A stretch of DNA of 64,000 bases from NCBI RefSeq assembly GCF_030317035.1, contig NZ_JASZYK010000001.1, forward strand, positions 62,001-126,000. Direction: 5' to 3'. The DNA comes from Variovorax sp. J22G73 (GTDB taxonomy: Bacteria; Pseudomonadota; Gammaproteobacteria; Burkholderiales; Burkholderiaceae_C). Positions 62,601 to 64,000 of the stretch are shown here, one piece after another; positions within the stretch are counted from its first letter, which is position 1, and every line of letters starts with the position of its first letter. Below the pieces are notes generated by a model, which did not search any database, was not told the DNA's origin, and saw only the letters and a list, made by a program, of their open reading frames with translations. Position numbers and translations under genes: made by a program.

Positions 62601-64000
62601 TCAGGGCAGTTCGCGTGCGCTCACGGGGTCGGCCGTGGGCGGCAGGGCGCCGCGCAGGGGGCTGGGGGCCAGCTTGCGGTTGTCGGCGGGCAGCGCGGGC
62701 GGCGGGATCAGCTGGGTGCCTTCCTCGCGCAGGCCGCCGGTGCGGTTGCTGGCGGCGCCCAGCGGCGGCGTGGCGGGCAGCACCGGCGCGGCGCTCACGT
62801 TGCGCAGCATCACGTTGTCGGTGTTGGGCTGGGTTGCCTGCTGCAGGCCGCGGATCTGGTCGTAGCGGTCGTAGGCGAAGGCTTCGGTGGAGTTCGCGTC
62901 GCGCATGACCACCGGGCGCAGGAACATCATCAGGTTGTTCTTCTCGCGCTTGCGGGTCTCGTTCTTGAACAGGTTGCCCACCACCGGGATGTCGCCGGCC
63001 AGCGGCACCTTCTCGATGGAGTTGCCATAGGTGTCCGACAGCAGCCCGCCCAGCATGACGAGCCCGCCGTCTTCCACCAGCACGCTGGACTCGAGCGAGC
63101 GCTTGTTGGTGGTGGGGCCGTTCGGGTCGGTGGTGGTGCCGGCGGCCACGTTGGAGATCTCCTGGAAGATCTGCATCTTCACGGTGCCGTTCTCGTTGAT
63201 GGTGGGTCGCACGCGCAGGGTGAGGCCCACGTCCTTGCGCTCCACGGTGGTGAAGGGGTTGATGCCCACCGAACCCGAGGTGCTGGCGTAGGAGCCCGTG
63301 GGGAAGGGCACGTTCTGGCCGATGACGATCTTGGCCTCTTCGTTGTCCAGCGTCAGCAGGTTGGGCGTCGAGAGCACGTTGGCGTCGTTGTCGCTGCTGA
63401 AGAAGTTGGCGATGGCGCCCAGGATGTACTGGCCGCCGACCTTGCCCGCGATGCCGAGGTTCAGGCCCGTGGGAAGGTTGATGCCGGCCGCGTTGCGGGT
63501 GGCGATGGCCTGCGTGAGCGCCAGGATGTTGGCGCCCGTGAGGCTGGAGTTGGTGCCGATCACCGCGTTGTTGCCCAGCGCGCTTTGCCACTGCACGCCG
63601 AAGTTCGCCGCCTTGGTGGCGTTCACCTCGACGATCAGCGCCTCGATCATCACCTGCGCGCGGCGTCCGTCGAGCCGGTCGATCACGGCGCGCATCTGGC
63701 GGTATTGCGGCTCGGGCGCGGTGATGATCAGCGAATTGGTGCTCGGGTCGGCCTGGATCTGGCCGCCGGTGGAGGGCTGGTTGGCGTTGTTCAGCGGCGC
63801 CGAGGCCTGCGGCGAGCCGCTGTTCTGGCCGCCACCGAAGGCCGTTTGCTGCGCCTGCTGGGCGAAGGCGTTCTGTGCCTGCGGCTGTGCCGCGCCACCG
63901 GCCCCGGCCGCACCGCCCTGGGTGGTGTTGATCTGGTTGGCCGCCATGGCGGCGCGCAGCGTGGCCGCCAGGCGCACGGCGTCGGCGTTCTTCAGGTAGA
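62601..64000 (-). CDS. gspD: type II secretion outer-membrane secretin GspD (5' part outside window)
   Basis: The visible 466 residues are the C-terminal two thirds of a secretin; the N-terminus lies beyond the right edge. YLKNADAVRLAATLRAAM, SLIITAPEPQYRQMRAVIDRLDGRRAQVMIEALIVEV (N-domain to gate boundary) and the secretin core (VGLTLRVRPTINENGTV, VLVEDGGLVMLGGLL, VVGNLFKNETRKREKNNLMMFLRPV) are clear. A Gln/Asn/Gly-rich linker sits between two N-domain halves. It forms the outer-membrane channel for folded exoproteins, possibly including the phospholipase C nearby. Confidence 0.92.
   Translation of the reverse strand, partial: YLKNADAVRLAATLRAAMAANQINTTQGGAAGAGGAAQPQAQNAFAQQAQQTAFGGGQNSGSPQASAPLNNANQPSTGGQIQADPSTNSLIITAPEPQYRQMRAVIDRLDGRRAQVMIEALIVEVNATKAANFGVQWQSALGNNAVIGTNSSLTGANILALTQAIATRNAAGINLPTGLNLGIAGKVGGQYILGAIANFFSSDNDANVLSTPNLLTLDNEEAKIVIGQNVPFPTGSYASTSGSVGINPFTTVERKDVGLTLRVRPTINENGTVKMQIFQEISNVAAGTTTDPNGPTTNKRSLESSVLVEDGGLVMLGGLLSDTYGNSIEKVPLAGDIPVVGNLFKNETRKREKNNLMMFLRPVVMRDANSTEAFAYDRYDQIRGLQQATQPNTDNVMLRNVSAAPVLPATPPLGAASNRTGGLREEGTQLIPPPALPADNRKLAPSPLRGALPPTADPVSARELP

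Noticed and set aside
1..64000. CRISPR arrays, tRNA or rRNA genes, insertion sequences, prophage or plasmid functions.
   Set aside because: No regularly spaced repeats with unique spacers, no cloverleaf-like tRNA segment ending in the expected arms, and no transposase, integrase or replication protein was seen by reading; a covariance-model scan would be needed for certainty on small RNAs.

Overview
The window is GC-rich (roughly two thirds G+C), densely packed chromosomal DNA of a soil or plant-associated betaproteobacterium. Gene content points to Comamonadaceae, most likely Variovorax or a close relative. The reasons are a GguAB/ChvE sugar transporter with non-phosphorylative pentose catabolism, paired cyanophycin synthetases, many Bug-type solute receptors, a phosphonate cluster and a type II secretion operon. 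The genus is an inference; no rRNA or other marker gene is present. I see no tRNA, rRNA, CRISPR array, transposase or phage gene.

Layout. (1) 1-11971: a sugar operon with the 3' end of an alpha-ketoglutaric semialdehyde dehydrogenase, two interleaved sugar ABC transporters (ChvE/GguAB and YtfQ/YtfR/YtfT/YjfF types), an IlvD/Edd-family sugar-acid dehydratase and a DapA-family 2-keto-3-deoxy sugar-acid dehydratase. Together these form the L-arabinose to alpha-ketoglutarate route. (2) 11838-15210: a LysR regulator divergent from a short-chain dehydrogenase, a small protein, and two paralogous secreted cysteine-paired proteins. (3) 15365-23218: a cyanophycin island with full-length CphA, a shortened CphA2-like enzyme, and a divergent ABC exporter plus DUF1854 pair. 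(4) 23279-27095: two alkaline phosphatases and an exported protein. (5) 27251-30290: a DUF2177 membrane protein, QueC and an SbmA/BacA-like ABC protein. (6) 30427-36410: a 2-aminoethylphosphonate uptake and degradation cluster with a candidate Pho box. (7) 36663-48488: a long minus-strand operon with three Bug receptors, PrpD-, PrpF- and LeuCD-like enzymes, a PEBP protein and an isocitrate-lyase-family lyase, next to a divergent GntR regulator and an MFS carrier. (8) 48436-56084: a MocR regulator, a DUF2970 protein, two multiheme cytochromes c, 8-oxoguanine deaminase with a purine permease, and a LysR regulator. (9) 56140-59877: a Tat-exported phospholipase C, a small lipoprotein and a 5'-nucleotidase. 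(10) 59915-64000: gspF, gspE and a partial gspD.

The most interesting system is region 7. The PrpF-like isomerase, LeuCD-like hydratase and isocitrate-lyase-family enzyme match, family by family, the lower arm of anaerobic nicotinate breakdown: methylitaconate isomerase Mii, dimethylmaleate hydratase DmdAB and 2,3-dimethylmalate lyase Dml. Here they sit in one operon with carboxylate receptors. Second is the cyanophycin island, where a CphA2-like enzyme has lost its second ATP site and an exporter carries an N-terminal PH-like domain. Several phosphorus-scavenging genes (two phosphatases, phosphonate uptake, phospholipase C, nucleotidase) share the window, and Pho-box-like sequences precede three of these loci.
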